Below are positions 17,180-25,597 of a stretch of DNA of 64,000 bases, piece by piece (the first letter of the stretch is position 1; each line of letters begins with the position of its first letter). The position numbers were made by a program, and so were the translations under genes. Location: assembly GCF_000733925.1 (NCBI RefSeq), contig NZ_JPOO01000003.1, forward strand, positions 2,728,001-2,792,000, written 5' to 3'. The stretch comes from Arenibacter algicola (GTDB lineage: Bacteria; Bacteroidota; Bacteroidia; Flavobacteriales; Flavobacteriaceae). The notes beneath the pieces were generated by a model that did not search any database, had not been told where the DNA came from, and was given only the letters and a program-made list of their open reading frames with translations.

Positions 17180-20154
17180 TATATAAGGTATATGAATTCT
17201 TTTAAATTAAAAATACTATGACAATACTCTTTCCATACTGCCATTTCTTGGGTAGCCGAAGCATCTGCCTTTCCCTCCATGGTCCTTAGCATATCAAAAA
17301 AATTGGATGCCTTCTCAAGTTCTTCCGAAGTTGCCAAACGTGAAAAAGCCTGCATATAGATCCACTGTACTTTTTCCTCAAAACTGACCAATCCTTTTTC
17401 CAATAACTTTCCGGCCATGATTTCTGCCTGTTGTGCAACCAATGGATCGTTCATTAATATCAAGGATTGCGAAGGCACATTGGTAACGTTCCTACTCCCA
17501 AAAGTGCTAAAGGGTATTGGACGGTCAAAGGTGGTCATCATTGGCTCCAAGAAATTCCTTCGGACCTCCAAATAAATACTTCTCCGGCCTTCCCCATCTA
17601 TAGGCCCTGATTTCCCAGGCCGCCCACGACCTTGCATAAATTCAGTAAGATAAGTGGCTACTGGTGGGCCGTACATAGTGGAATCCAAACTTTCTGTAAC
17701 TACCAGTATTCCATCGCGAATGGCCTCAGCCTCCAACCTTCTTACAGGAAATGAAGCCAAATAAATATTGTTGGGATCCTTATTGGCCAGCAAATCATTC
17801 CTTAAAGTACTCCTTTTAAAAGCCTCTGAAGTAACTATTGCCCTTATCATGCTTTTTATGGACCAGCCATCATTCTGAAATTTAACAGCCAGGTAATCCA
17901 AGAGTTCAGGATGGGATGGCAATTTTCCCTGAAGGCCAAAATTGTCAACAGTTTCCACAATTCCTCTCCCAAACAAATGGTGCCAAATCCGGTTTACCAT
18001 CACACGGGATGTTAAAGGATTATCCTTGTTCAACATCACCTCAGCCAATTCCATACGACCGCTACCTTCAGATTTAAATACGGAATCGCCCAATGACAAT
18101 ACCGATAAAAATCTCCTAGGAATAGGTTCTTCGGAAGGCTCCTTATAGTTGCCTCTATTAAAAATAGGGCTGTCAATTCCGTAGCCATCGTATATCCCAT
18201 TAAAAAAGGAATCGGTTTTTAATCTATTGGCCAATTGTTGGCTACTATCCACCACCGGTTTCAATTCAGGGAAATTTAAAGGCAATTTTCCCTTTTTAAG
18301 ATCTTCGTTAAGCATTTTAACTTTGTACGGAGAGATATCCAAGGTGGCCCAATTATTATTGACCTGTTCCAAGCTAATCCCATTTTCCATATTGGCCGGC
18401 CATTCGCCATCATAGGCAATGGCATATTGTGCCTCTATATATGCATCCTCAGGTAGATTATATATGTGGCGCTCATAACCCCCTGGTATAATTTCAATAT
18501 ATGCCTTTCTGCCTTTCCAGGCCGCCACGTTGAAAACAAAATTATTCCAGTTCCCGGTATTCACCCTTTGGTCCATTCCCCCATAAATGGGATTTTGGAT
18601 CAATTGAAAATTGTCTATAATTATTCTAATACTACTGTTTTGACCAAGGGCCCTAACCCCAATAAAATCTCTATCCAAGACCATATTCGGAGATCGTAAG
18701 GCTCCAAAAATCCCCATTCCCATTGCCTTGCTGGAAGCCTTCCCGTCCTGCAATCCAAGCAATTTACCGGTAGCCGGATCTACTATGGGGTCGCCCAGGG
18801 TAGATCGCTGTCCAAAAGCAAAGCCATCACTGGTCCAACCATCAAAATCGCTGCCTCTAAAATCGCCTATAAGGGTATAATTTTTATTTGTCGTGGCTAC
18901 TGCCTTATTCTGCGCAAGTTCTGCATTTTCAGCACTATTTTTCGCTGTTGACCATTTACTTGCCACCAACTTTCGCATATAGGTTTTAAGATCGACCAAT
19001 TCCTTGGCCGCCAATTTTTTGTCCTTATCAACATCGGCAGGAACAGGTGAAAACCTGGTACTTTCCATTACCCCATAAAGTGCATAATAATCCGCCGCAG
19101 TAATGGGATCGAACTTATGGTCGTGACATTTTGCACAGGAAACCGTCAATCCCTGAAAGGTCTTGGTAGTAACGTCTATCATATTATCAATACGATCTGC
19201 CTCGTCCTGGCGCACATCAACAGGACTATGGGTGCCTTCGCCCATTACATAGAAAGTGGTACCGAGCCTAGATTCTGAAACTCCGGTTTCCTTATTTTCC
19301 CTAGTATTCTCCAATAAGTCCCCAGCGATATGTTCTTTCAAAATTTGATCGTAGGGTACATCCTCGTTAAATGCCCTGATCAAATAGTCACGGTATTTCC
19401 AGGCACCCGTTATGGTATAATCAAATTCGTGGCCCTTTGTTTCGGCGTAGCGCACCAAATCCATCCAATGTCTTGCCCATCTTTCCCCAAAAGCAGGTGA
19501 ATTCAAATAAACATCCACCATTTTATTATAGGCCACCTTAGTGGTATCAGCAATAAATTTCTGTACATCCTTTGGATTTGGAGGTAAGCCGGTAAGTAAA
19601 TAGGATACTCTACGGATAAGGGAATTTTTATTGGCAATTGGAACTTTTTCCAAGCCTTTCACTTCCATTTGCTTGCCTATTAAAAAATCGATGGCATTGG
19701 GGTCTTCTAGGTCCATTTTGGTTTCCGGGCTAATAAAGGACCAATGTTCTTTCCATTGCGCCCCTTGGTCAATCCACTTGTTCAAAAGGGCTTTTTCCCT
19801 CTCGGTAAGCTTCAGATTGGTCTCAGGTGGTGGCATTATCTGGCCAGGATCTTCGTTATAAATACGCTGCACCAGATTACTTTTGGAAGTCTTCCCTGGC
19901 ACAATGGCATGACCGCCTTCCTTGAGCGCCGCCGTGGCACCTTCGTAAGTATCCAGTCGCAATTCCGCTTTTCTACTACTTGGGTCGGGACCGTGGCACA
20001 AATAACAATTCTGTACCAATATGGGTTTTACGTGAAAATTAAAATCGACCACTTTAGGTAAAGGTTCAGAGAACTGTTGTGATCTATCACAAGAAATTCC
20101 GAGAAGACCTAGGCTACAAAATAAGATCAGGACATTAATTCTACGCAAATACAT
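17179..20154 (-). CDS. PSCyt1/DUF1549/DUF1553 'planctomycete-type' cytochrome lipoprotein
   Basis: From the ATG at 20154 the protein is 991 aa (a TTG two codons upstream is also open). It has a lipoprotein signal (LLGISCDRSQ), then a haem domain PSCyt1 (NCYLCHGPDP near 50-57, AELRLDTYEGA), DUF1549 (GERWARHWMDLVRYAETKGHE, CAKCHDHKFDPITAADYY), a middle region of about 250 residues with a carbohydrate-binding-like beta fold (ENGISLEQVNNN region), and DUF1553 (NPLTSRVMVNRIWHHLFGRGIV, LNDPLV-type ending). The two CxxCH motifs suggest two haems. It is the first gene of the unit ending at 13344. Members are known in Planctomycetes and Verrucomicrobia; the reaction is unknown. Confidence 0.92.
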   Translation of the reverse strand: MYLRRINVLILFCSLGLLGISCDRSQQFSEPLPKVVDFNFHVKPILVQNCYLCHGPDPSSRKAELRLDTYEGATAALKEGGHAIVPGKTSKSNLVQRIYNEDPGQIMPPPETNLKLTEREKALLNKWIDQGAQWKEHWSFISPETKMDLEDPNAIDFLIGKQMEVKGLEKVPIANKNSLIRRVSYLLTGLPPNPKDVQKFIADTTKVAYNKMVDVYLNSPAFGERWARHWMDLVRYAETKGHEFDYTITGAWKYRDYLIRAFNEDVPYDQILKEHIAGDLLENTRENKETGVSESRLGTTFYVMGEGTHSPVDVRQDEADRIDNMIDVTTKTFQGLTVSCAKCHDHKFDPITAADYYALYGVMESTRFSPVPADVDKDKKLAAKELVDLKTYMRKLVASKWSTAKNSAENAELAQNKAVATTNKNYTLIGDFRGSDFDGWTSDGFAFGQRSTLGDPIVDPATGKLLGLQDGKASSKAMGMGIFGALRSPNMVLDRDFIGVRALGQNSSIRIIIDNFQLIQNPIYGGMDQRVNTGNWNNFVFNVAAWKGRKAYIEIIPGGYERHIYNLPEDAYIEAQYAIAYDGEWPANMENGISLEQVNNNWATLDISPYKVKMLNEDLKKGKLPLNFPELKPVVDSSQQLANRLKTDSFFNGIYDGYGIDSPIFNRGNYKEPSEEPIPRRFLSVLSLGDSVFKSEGSGRMELAEVMLNKDNPLTSRVMVNRIWHHLFGRGIVETVDNFGLQGKLPSHPELLDYLAVKFQNDGWSIKSMIRAIVTSEAFKRSTLRNDLLANKDPNNIYLASFPVRRLEAEAIRDGILVVTESLDSTMYGPPVATYLTEFMQGRGRPGKSGPIDGEGRRSIYLEVRRNFLEPMMTTFDRPIPFSTFGSRNVTNVPSQSLILMNDPLVAQQAEIMAGKLLEKGLVSFEEKVQWIYMQAFSRLATSEELEKASNFFDMLRTMEGKADASATQEMAVWKEYCHSIFNLKEFIYLI

Positions 20155-20538
20155 TGTCAAAATTTTATACTCATTGTCAAATATAAGCTTTCAAAATATT
20201 AATACCAACCATTAAAATTGCACGGATAGGTATAAATTGTGCCTTGAAAGTACAAAAAATAAGGGTTGAACGGAGCTACAACTTACCAATACCTCAACCA
20301 GGATTTGCAGAATAATCGTGAGCCTGCTAAATTATTATAAGCGCAAATCTGGATTCCAAAATGAAAATCTATCCTGTGCGACTTCTCCCCCGATAGCTAT
20401 CGGGAGCCCCGTAAAAGGGACTCAGTAGAAGTGACTACTATTGAGATTACCCCTTATCTGCTAATTGACAAAAGCTGTTCAAGCCAATTAAGTATTACTT
20501 GACCAGCCAACACCTTAAAAATAGATGAAGTTCCGCTG
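20155..20538. other. Intergenic region with one hairpin repeat
   Basis: This 384-bp gap separates the HAD gene from the planctomycete-type operon. I see no coding frame. The promoter of the 991-aa cytochrome gene should lie in its left half. Near its right half is the palindrome at 20389-20404. Confidence 0.6.
20389..20404. repeat. 16-bp palindrome CCCGATAGCTATCGGG
   Basis: The sequence CCCGATAGCTATCGGG is a perfect palindrome in the gap after the HAD gene. I recall this word as a common dispersed element in flavobacterial intergenic DNA. There is no T-run directly next to it, so a terminator role is uncertain. Confidence 0.6.
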
Positions 20539-21183
20539 TTAAAATAGAAGTTCTAGATCCACTATTTTATTAATAGAATGCTCCGCTTTGGGAACATCTC
20601 CAAAGCCATATTTGGCAAAAACAAAAGGAATTTGGTTCCCAATCGCCGCTGAATAATCTCCCATGGTATCCCCAATATAGATGGGTTTGGTGAGTTTATT
20701 TCTTTCAATGACCATTTTTACGTTTTCAGTCTTTGACAAGCCCGTATTGCCCGAACATTCAAAATCTTTGAAGTAAGCACTTAAACCGTGAAATTCATAA
20801 AAGGCTTCTATATAGCCGGCCTGACAATTACTGACTATAAACAGATCATACTTTTTACCTAAGGTTTTCAAAGTTGCCTCCAATCCATGGTACAAAACCC
20901 CTCCGGACTCCTTAATGTCATTTACCTCCTGTACATAGCAACTATTCATAACTTCAAATTGCTGCTCTTCGCTTAAATATGGAAATAATTTCTTGCCTAC
21001 CAAATCGTGCTGCATTCCCAAAATACCCTGTATATCTTCCTCGGAAATGGGGTTTTTAATACAATCGAATCCATTCAAAGCGGTATGCCAAGCCTTAATG
21101 CTCATGGGCATAGGGTCCCACAGGGTTCCATCCAGGTCAAAAATGATGTTTTCAATATTGTCCCTTAAATCACTCAGAGCCAT
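20539..21183 (-). CDS. HAD-superfamily phosphatase (phosphoglycolate phosphatase-like)
   Basis: A 214-aa cytoplasmic HAD hydrolase. Motif I is FDLDGTLWDP, motif II SNCQAGYIEAF, and motif IV YIGDTMGDYSAA; a helical cap follows motif I (residues about 20-85). It should dephosphorylate a small phosphate ester. It is the last gene of a nine-gene run that starts at 30158, 28 bp after a Gfo/Idh/MocA gene. In this context a sugar phosphate or glycerol phosphate is a reasonable guess for the substrate, but nothing in the sequence fixes it. Confidence 0.88.
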   Translation of the reverse strand: MALSDLRDNIENIIFDLDGTLWDPMPMSIKAWHTALNGFDCIKNPISEEDIQGILGMQHDLVGKKLFPYLSEEQQFEVMNSCYVQEVNDIKESGGVLYHGLEATLKTLGKKYDLFIVSNCQAGYIEAFYEFHGLSAYFKDFECSGNTGLSKTENVKMVIERNKLTKPIYIGDTMGDYSAAIGNQIPFVFAKYGFGDVPKAEHSINKIVDLELLF

Positions 21184-21211
21184 TTTTTAAAAGTTTTAAA
21201 TAGTACAGGTC

Positions 21212-22219
21212 CTAAATTAAGTTGACCACCTCACCTGTTTCGGCCGATTTATAGGCCGCATCCACAATGTCCAGCACCATTTGTCCTTCCGTAAGTCCTG
21301 GAACCGGTTGTTGTCTGGTTTTGATACATTCTACAAAATACTCCATTTGACGGGTATAGATTATTTGGTCGCAATGATCCTCCCTTTTTGGGAGCTCGGG
21401 CACTGTGGTTACCGTACCTTCACCTTCCTTCATTTTTAAAAATGTAGGAAACAGATTGGCATAACCTTTAGTCCCAAACAGACTGGTACTAGCTTCAGGT
21501 CCGTCCATATGTGGATGCCACCATCCACTTTCAATGATGCTTTCCGTGCCATTGCCCCAAGTAATTACCAAGATTCCCGTGTCGTCTACATCATAATCCC
21601 CAAATTCCGTGGAAATTCTGGCATATACCTTTACGGGTTTTGGATCTCCCAAGATATATCTTACTGCATCAATGGCATGCACCCCCATATCTGCCAAGGC
21701 CCCGCCCCCGGCCAACTCCTTTTTGGTAAACCATCCGGAAGGGCCCCAATTTTCATGTATTCCGTAGCCCTTGGTCTTAAATACTCTTCCTATTGTTCCC
21801 GAGGCTACGGTATCCTTTATATAACGGGTATCGGTATCGAAACGCCACATATGACCAACCATCACCAATTGGTTATGCTTGGTTGCTACCCCAGCTATTT
21901 GTCTGCCTTCATCACCGGTCATTCCCATGGGCTTTTCAAGAAAAACATCCTTACCGTTCTGCAAGAACTCTATGGCATAGGGAGCGTGAAATTGATTGGG
22001 CGTGCTTATAATTACTGCATCCAGATCATCTCTTTTTACAAACGAAGAGATATCGTTCAGCGCCTCTTTAATATTGTATTTAAGGGCAAATTTTTGGGCA
22101 TTATCTAGGTTTTTGGACACTACGGCCGCTATTTCAACATCGGCCAAGGTTTGCAGTCCACGAGCGTGATAATCCGATATAAATCCCGCACCTATTAGGC
22201 CTATTTTAATTTTTTCCAT
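21212..22219 (-). CDS. Gfo/Idh/MocA-family NAD(P)-dependent oxidoreductase
   Basis: A 335-aa protein with an N-terminal Rossmann fold (IGLIGAGFISDYHARGL), the EKP motif (DVFLEKPMGM, catalytic Lys near 97) and the C-terminal alpha/beta domain with GGGALADMGVHAIDAVRYILG, which contains the usual catalytic Asp/His. Family members oxidise sugars, inositols or their derivatives at a ring hydroxyl, or reduce the ketone. It sits 43 bp after the GDPD gene and 28 bp before the HAD gene, inside the nine-gene run. There is no signal peptide, so it acts in the cytoplasm. Confidence 0.92.
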   Translation of the reverse strand: MEKIKIGLIGAGFISDYHARGLQTLADVEIAAVVSKNLDNAQKFALKYNIKEALNDISSFVKRDDLDAVIISTPNQFHAPYAIEFLQNGKDVFLEKPMGMTGDEGRQIAGVATKHNQLVMVGHMWRFDTDTRYIKDTVASGTIGRVFKTKGYGIHENWGPSGWFTKKELAGGGALADMGVHAIDAVRYILGDPKPVKVYARISTEFGDYDVDDTGILVITWGNGTESIIESGWWHPHMDGPEASTSLFGTKGYANLFPTFLKMKEGEGTVTTVPELPKREDHCDQIIYTRQMEYFVECIKTRQQPVPGLTEGQMVLDIVDAAYKSAETGEVVNLI

Positions 22220-22262
22220 TTTTTATAAATTACTTAAATTTCTATGGCCGGGCAGTAGCGTT

Positions 22263-23081
22263 TCAATAGTCATTTTCAAAAGCTTGAAGCATTTTTGATA
22301 ACTTATCGGTCAAAATAAAATCGACCCCCGCATCCAATAATTCCTTAACGCGCCCTTCCTCTTCGGAATGAAAATAATTGATGCGAATCCCATTATCCTT
22401 TAGCTTTTTTAAGTCCGTCAGAATATTTTCATCGTCCCTACTACTTCTTAATTGAAGAAATGCAAAGCCATTTTCTATGGTCCCATTTATATATTCAGCG
22501 CGGGTAGATAGGCGCTCCATATTACACATCATTATATTTGGATTTACACGCCTTACCCCTTTTGCCGCCTCATTTTCACAGGCAATAACAGCCTGATGGA
22601 TTCTGTCCGCTGAAATCACGGCTTCGGCTGTTGCAGCACCCAAACGTTCATCCCCTTTCAAATGAATATTAAGCCAGATATTTTTCGGCATAATATCCAG
22701 TGCTTCCTTTAAAGTGGGGACCCTTTCTTTCTTAAACTCCTTGGATTTCCATTTGCCGGCATCGAGTTTTTTTATTTTTTTCAGCCTAAGATCTTTCACC
22801 AGTCCCCGGCCATTGGTCGTTCTATTTACCTTGTCATCGTGCATAATCACCAACTGATTGTCCTTGGTCATTTGAACATCCAACTCTATCATCTGCGCTC
22901 CTAAACGAATAGCCTCCCCAAAGGCTGCCAAAGTATTCTCCGGATGGGTCTCATTGGCCCCCCTATGGGCACAAATGCCATTTTGGGGCATATTTTCATT
23001 ATCTGGGACATCCATGGAATCTTGACCAAAAACAAGATTATTCCAAGTGAAAATAGCGAGAAGGCCTATAAACAATTTCAT
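22263..23081 (-). CDS. Secreted glycerophosphodiester phosphodiesterase
   Basis: A 272-aa protein with a signal peptide (LFIGLLAIFTWNNLVFGQ) and a complete GDPD TIM barrel: CAHRGANETHPENTLAAF with the catalytic His and the Arg/Glu, MIELDVQMTKDNQLVIMHDD with the metal-binding Glu-x-Asp and second His, and a C-terminal YFHSEEEG...GVDFILTD. It cleaves glycerophosphodiesters outside the cytoplasm, yielding glycerol 3-phosphate and an alcohol. Its place among sugar-active genes suggests either phosphodiester-substituted glycans or glycerophospho-head groups as a source of the substrate. Confidence 0.92.
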   Translation of the reverse strand: MKLFIGLLAIFTWNNLVFGQDSMDVPDNENMPQNGICAHRGANETHPENTLAAFGEAIRLGAQMIELDVQMTKDNQLVIMHDDKVNRTTNGRGLVKDLRLKKIKKLDAGKWKSKEFKKERVPTLKEALDIMPKNIWLNIHLKGDERLGAATAEAVISADRIHQAVIACENEAAKGVRRVNPNIMMCNMERLSTRAEYINGTIENGFAFLQLRSSRDDENILTDLKKLKDNGIRINYFHSEEEGRVKELLDAGVDFILTDKLSKMLQAFENDY

Positions 23082-23135
23082 ATGTCCAAAATATTATTTT
23101 ATAAAAGCTACAACTTTAGCACCACCAATACTACC

Positions 23136-24419
23136 CTAGTCCATTAATTCCTCGGCATGGGTATAAATCTTTTTTATGGCATCGGCCACCAAATCCATAT
23201 CCGCTTTTGTTCCCATTAACACTTTATGATGTACACAAACCGACTCTTCCTTAAAAATACGTTCACAGACTGGTAAGGAAAATCTTTTTGGATCAATAGC
23301 TTTCCAATAGGCATCATTTAATTTGTGTCTGGAAGGTTTTGTATGTGGTACGTACAATGAGCAATTATTTAAAGGCTCATAGCAGGCATCCACAATTATA
23401 CCCAATTCCGCTTCCAGGGCGGATCTAAACCTCTCTATAGGCAAATTCTTGAACTTGCTTGAATCGTATCGAAAAACAAAATTGAAATAAGCCTTTTTGG
23501 TTTCCCGATCATCTCTTTTTAACGGGGTCACTCCTTCTATTTCCTTTAGAAGCGTATTTAAATAAACCCCATTGGCGTCTCTGTTTGCATTCTGTTCTGG
23601 CAATCTTTTTAAGCCTTCTACCAGTATAGCTGCTTGAAATTCGGTAATCCGATAGTTACCGGACTGTATAAAATTACCGTCATCACCATAATCCCCTATC
23701 CCTTTGTCGGCACCGATCAACGAATCTCCTTCCGGTCTGCGACCAACATTTCTCAGGGCATCCATTTTTTCTGCCAAATCAGTATCATCCGTAGTAATAG
23801 ATCCCCCTTCACCTGCAGTTAAATGTTTTGATAATTGAAAACTGAAACTCCCGACATTACCAATACTTCCGGCTTTTTTACCTTTCCATTCACCTCCGTG
23901 CTTGTGGGCACAATCCTCAATTACATAAAGGTTATGTTTCTTGGCAATGGCCATTATCGCATCCATATCCGCAAAGGCACCGTAGAGATGTACTGGCGTA
24001 ATAGCTTTTGTTCTTGGAGTTATGGCCTTTTCTATTTCTTTTGGATCTATACACCAGGTATCCTCACAAATATCCACCAATATGGGGGTAGCATTTACAT
24101 CGATTACCGTGGCAGCAGTAGCTTGCCACGTTAGGCCAGGGACAATAACCTCGTCACCAACGCCTATACCCAAGGCTTCCAAAGCAATTTGCATGGTTAT
24201 GGTACCGTTTACAACACATATGGCATGTTTTGTCCCCGTATATGCCGCAAATAGTTTATTGAACTCCATTTCCTTTGGCCCATTATAGGACCAAACCCCA
24301 CTATTCAGGACTTCTATCAGAGCAACTTCCTCTTCCTTCCCCCAGACCGGCCATTTAGGCCAGGGATTCTTATTGGTATCGCGACTAGGTAAGCCGCCAT
24401 TTATTGCTAGTTTTTTCAT
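23136..24419 (-). CDS. DegT/DnrJ/EryC1/StrS-family sugar aminotransferase
   Basis: From the ATG at 24419 the protein is 427 aa (a TTG two codons upstream is also open). The PLP lysine is in FSFQLSKHLTAGEGG (about Lys198), with VIEDCAHKHGGEWKGKKAG before it. The start (KLAINGG...PWPKWPVWG) resembles the StsC/BtrR-like branch, whose characterised members act on keto-cyclitols such as scyllo-inosose. It probably transaminates a 3-keto sugar or keto-cyclitol, or runs in reverse on an amino sugar. The adjacent Gfo/Idh/MocA oxidoreductase could supply or use the keto compound. Confidence 0.9.
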   Translation of the reverse strand: MKKLAINGGLPSRDTNKNPWPKWPVWGKEEEVALIEVLNSGVWSYNGPKEMEFNKLFAAYTGTKHAICVVNGTITMQIALEALGIGVGDEVIVPGLTWQATAATVIDVNATPILVDICEDTWCIDPKEIEKAITPRTKAITPVHLYGAFADMDAIMAIAKKHNLYVIEDCAHKHGGEWKGKKAGSIGNVGSFSFQLSKHLTAGEGGSITTDDTDLAEKMDALRNVGRRPEGDSLIGADKGIGDYGDDGNFIQSGNYRITEFQAAILVEGLKRLPEQNANRDANGVYLNTLLKEIEGVTPLKRDDRETKKAYFNFVFRYDSSKFKNLPIERFRSALEAELGIIVDACYEPLNNCSLYVPHTKPSRHKLNDAYWKAIDPKRFSLPVCERIFKEESVCVHHKVLMGTKADMDLVADAIKKIYTHAEELMD

Positions 24420-24448
24420 TGTCAATGGTTGTTATAATATGATTTCGT

Positions 24449-25540
24449 TTATAATTTTTCAGGGTCCAAAACTACATGTTTCACGGTCTTTCTATTCCAT
24501 GTATACACTATATGTACCATTCCGTTAGGGTTTTGAATCAGGGTGGGGTACGAATATTCCTCTCCCTTTTTGTCTGTTGTTGCTGTTAAGGGTTCCAAAT
24601 CCAACACTCTTTTCCATATTTTGCCGTCTTGGGAAAGACCTACGCTCAAGGGAACCCTATCCTCGGATTCAATGGTGGTAGGATTATAAATCAATAAATG
24701 TCGACCGTCCTTTAGCGTAATGGCATCAATCCCTGAATCAGGATTGGGAAGATCCGTAGCAGTCATTTCGCTCCAGCTGAATCCACCGTCATAGGACCAA
24801 TTTTGCCCTATTACCCCCTGATAGGTTCTGCTTAATAATTGGATGGTATCGTTGCCGTGATCTAGGATGGCCGGTTGTATGGCCTTAAATGTTTTACCAT
24901 CGTTCAAAGGGGCCGTTTTGGTCCATGTTTTGCCAAAATCCACACTTCTTTCCAAATGGATTTTATGACCTACCGTTTCGCTCTCGGTACTGGAAGGTGA
25001 TAAAATATCCCCATTGGATAAAGTAACTGGTCTATTCTTTATCGGTCCCAAAATACTGTCTGCCAATCTTATAGGCGAAGACCAGTTTAGACCATCATCC
25101 TCAGAGGCCTTGTACATTCCCCACCAATATAATGGATCGGGACCAACTTTGTAAAAGAGTATCAAAGGTTTATTTTGAGGTTTAAAAAGAACCGGATTCC
25201 AACTTGGAAATCGAATTCCATCTTCCTCCACACCATTGGCTACCTCAACCGGGGTTGTCCATTTACCTCCAATTTTTCTAGAAACCCAAATACCTACGTC
25301 ATTGTTTTTTTCTTCCGTTCCCCCGAACCAGGAAGCCACCAGAATACCATTACTAACATCTATAGTTGGAGCATGACATTGGGGCGTTAAGCCTTGGCCT
25401 ATGGGGTAAATGTATTCTTCAATGGTTATGGCGGGATGCTTAACAGAAGTTTCCGAGCTATTTACCTTCACCTTTTCCTTACAGGACGAAGCCGATATTA
25501 GAAGGGCAATAGCAACTAAATTTTTTACACAAATTAACAT
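24449..25540 (-). CDS. BNR-repeat sialidase-like lipoprotein
   Basis: From the ATG at 25540 the protein is 363 aa (longer frame opens at TTG 25570). It has a lipoprotein signal (LVAIALLISASSCKEK) and a BNR/sialidase-type beta-propeller with three Asp-box motifs: SEDDGLNW, SVDFGKTW and SYDGGFSW. GIRFPSWNPVLF occupies the place of the RIP-type motif. The fold fits exo-sialidases and related BNR hydrolases or lyases; sialidase activity itself is not proven. It lies directly after the GH2 gene, so it likely trims the same surface-bound glycan. Confidence 0.85.
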   Translation of the reverse strand: MLICVKNLVAIALLISASSCKEKVKVNSSETSVKHPAITIEEYIYPIGQGLTPQCHAPTIDVSNGILVASWFGGTEEKNNDVGIWVSRKIGGKWTTPVEVANGVEEDGIRFPSWNPVLFKPQNKPLILFYKVGPDPLYWWGMYKASEDDGLNWSSPIRLADSILGPIKNRPVTLSNGDILSPSSTESETVGHKIHLERSVDFGKTWTKTAPLNDGKTFKAIQPAILDHGNDTIQLLSRTYQGVIGQNWSYDGGFSWSEMTATDLPNPDSGIDAITLKDGRHLLIYNPTTIESEDRVPLSVGLSQDGKIWKRVLDLEPLTATTDKKGEEYSYPTLIQNPNGMVHIVYTWNRKTVKHVVLDPEKL

Positions 25541-25597
25541 AGTAACAGTAATTAAATGTCTGCTAATCAAAACAAGGAAAAGATCTCTTTCTTGGGA

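Noticed and set aside
21509..22108. A 199-codon plus-strand frame
   Set aside because: It overlaps the Gfo/Idh/MocA gene on the other strand, which has all family motifs.
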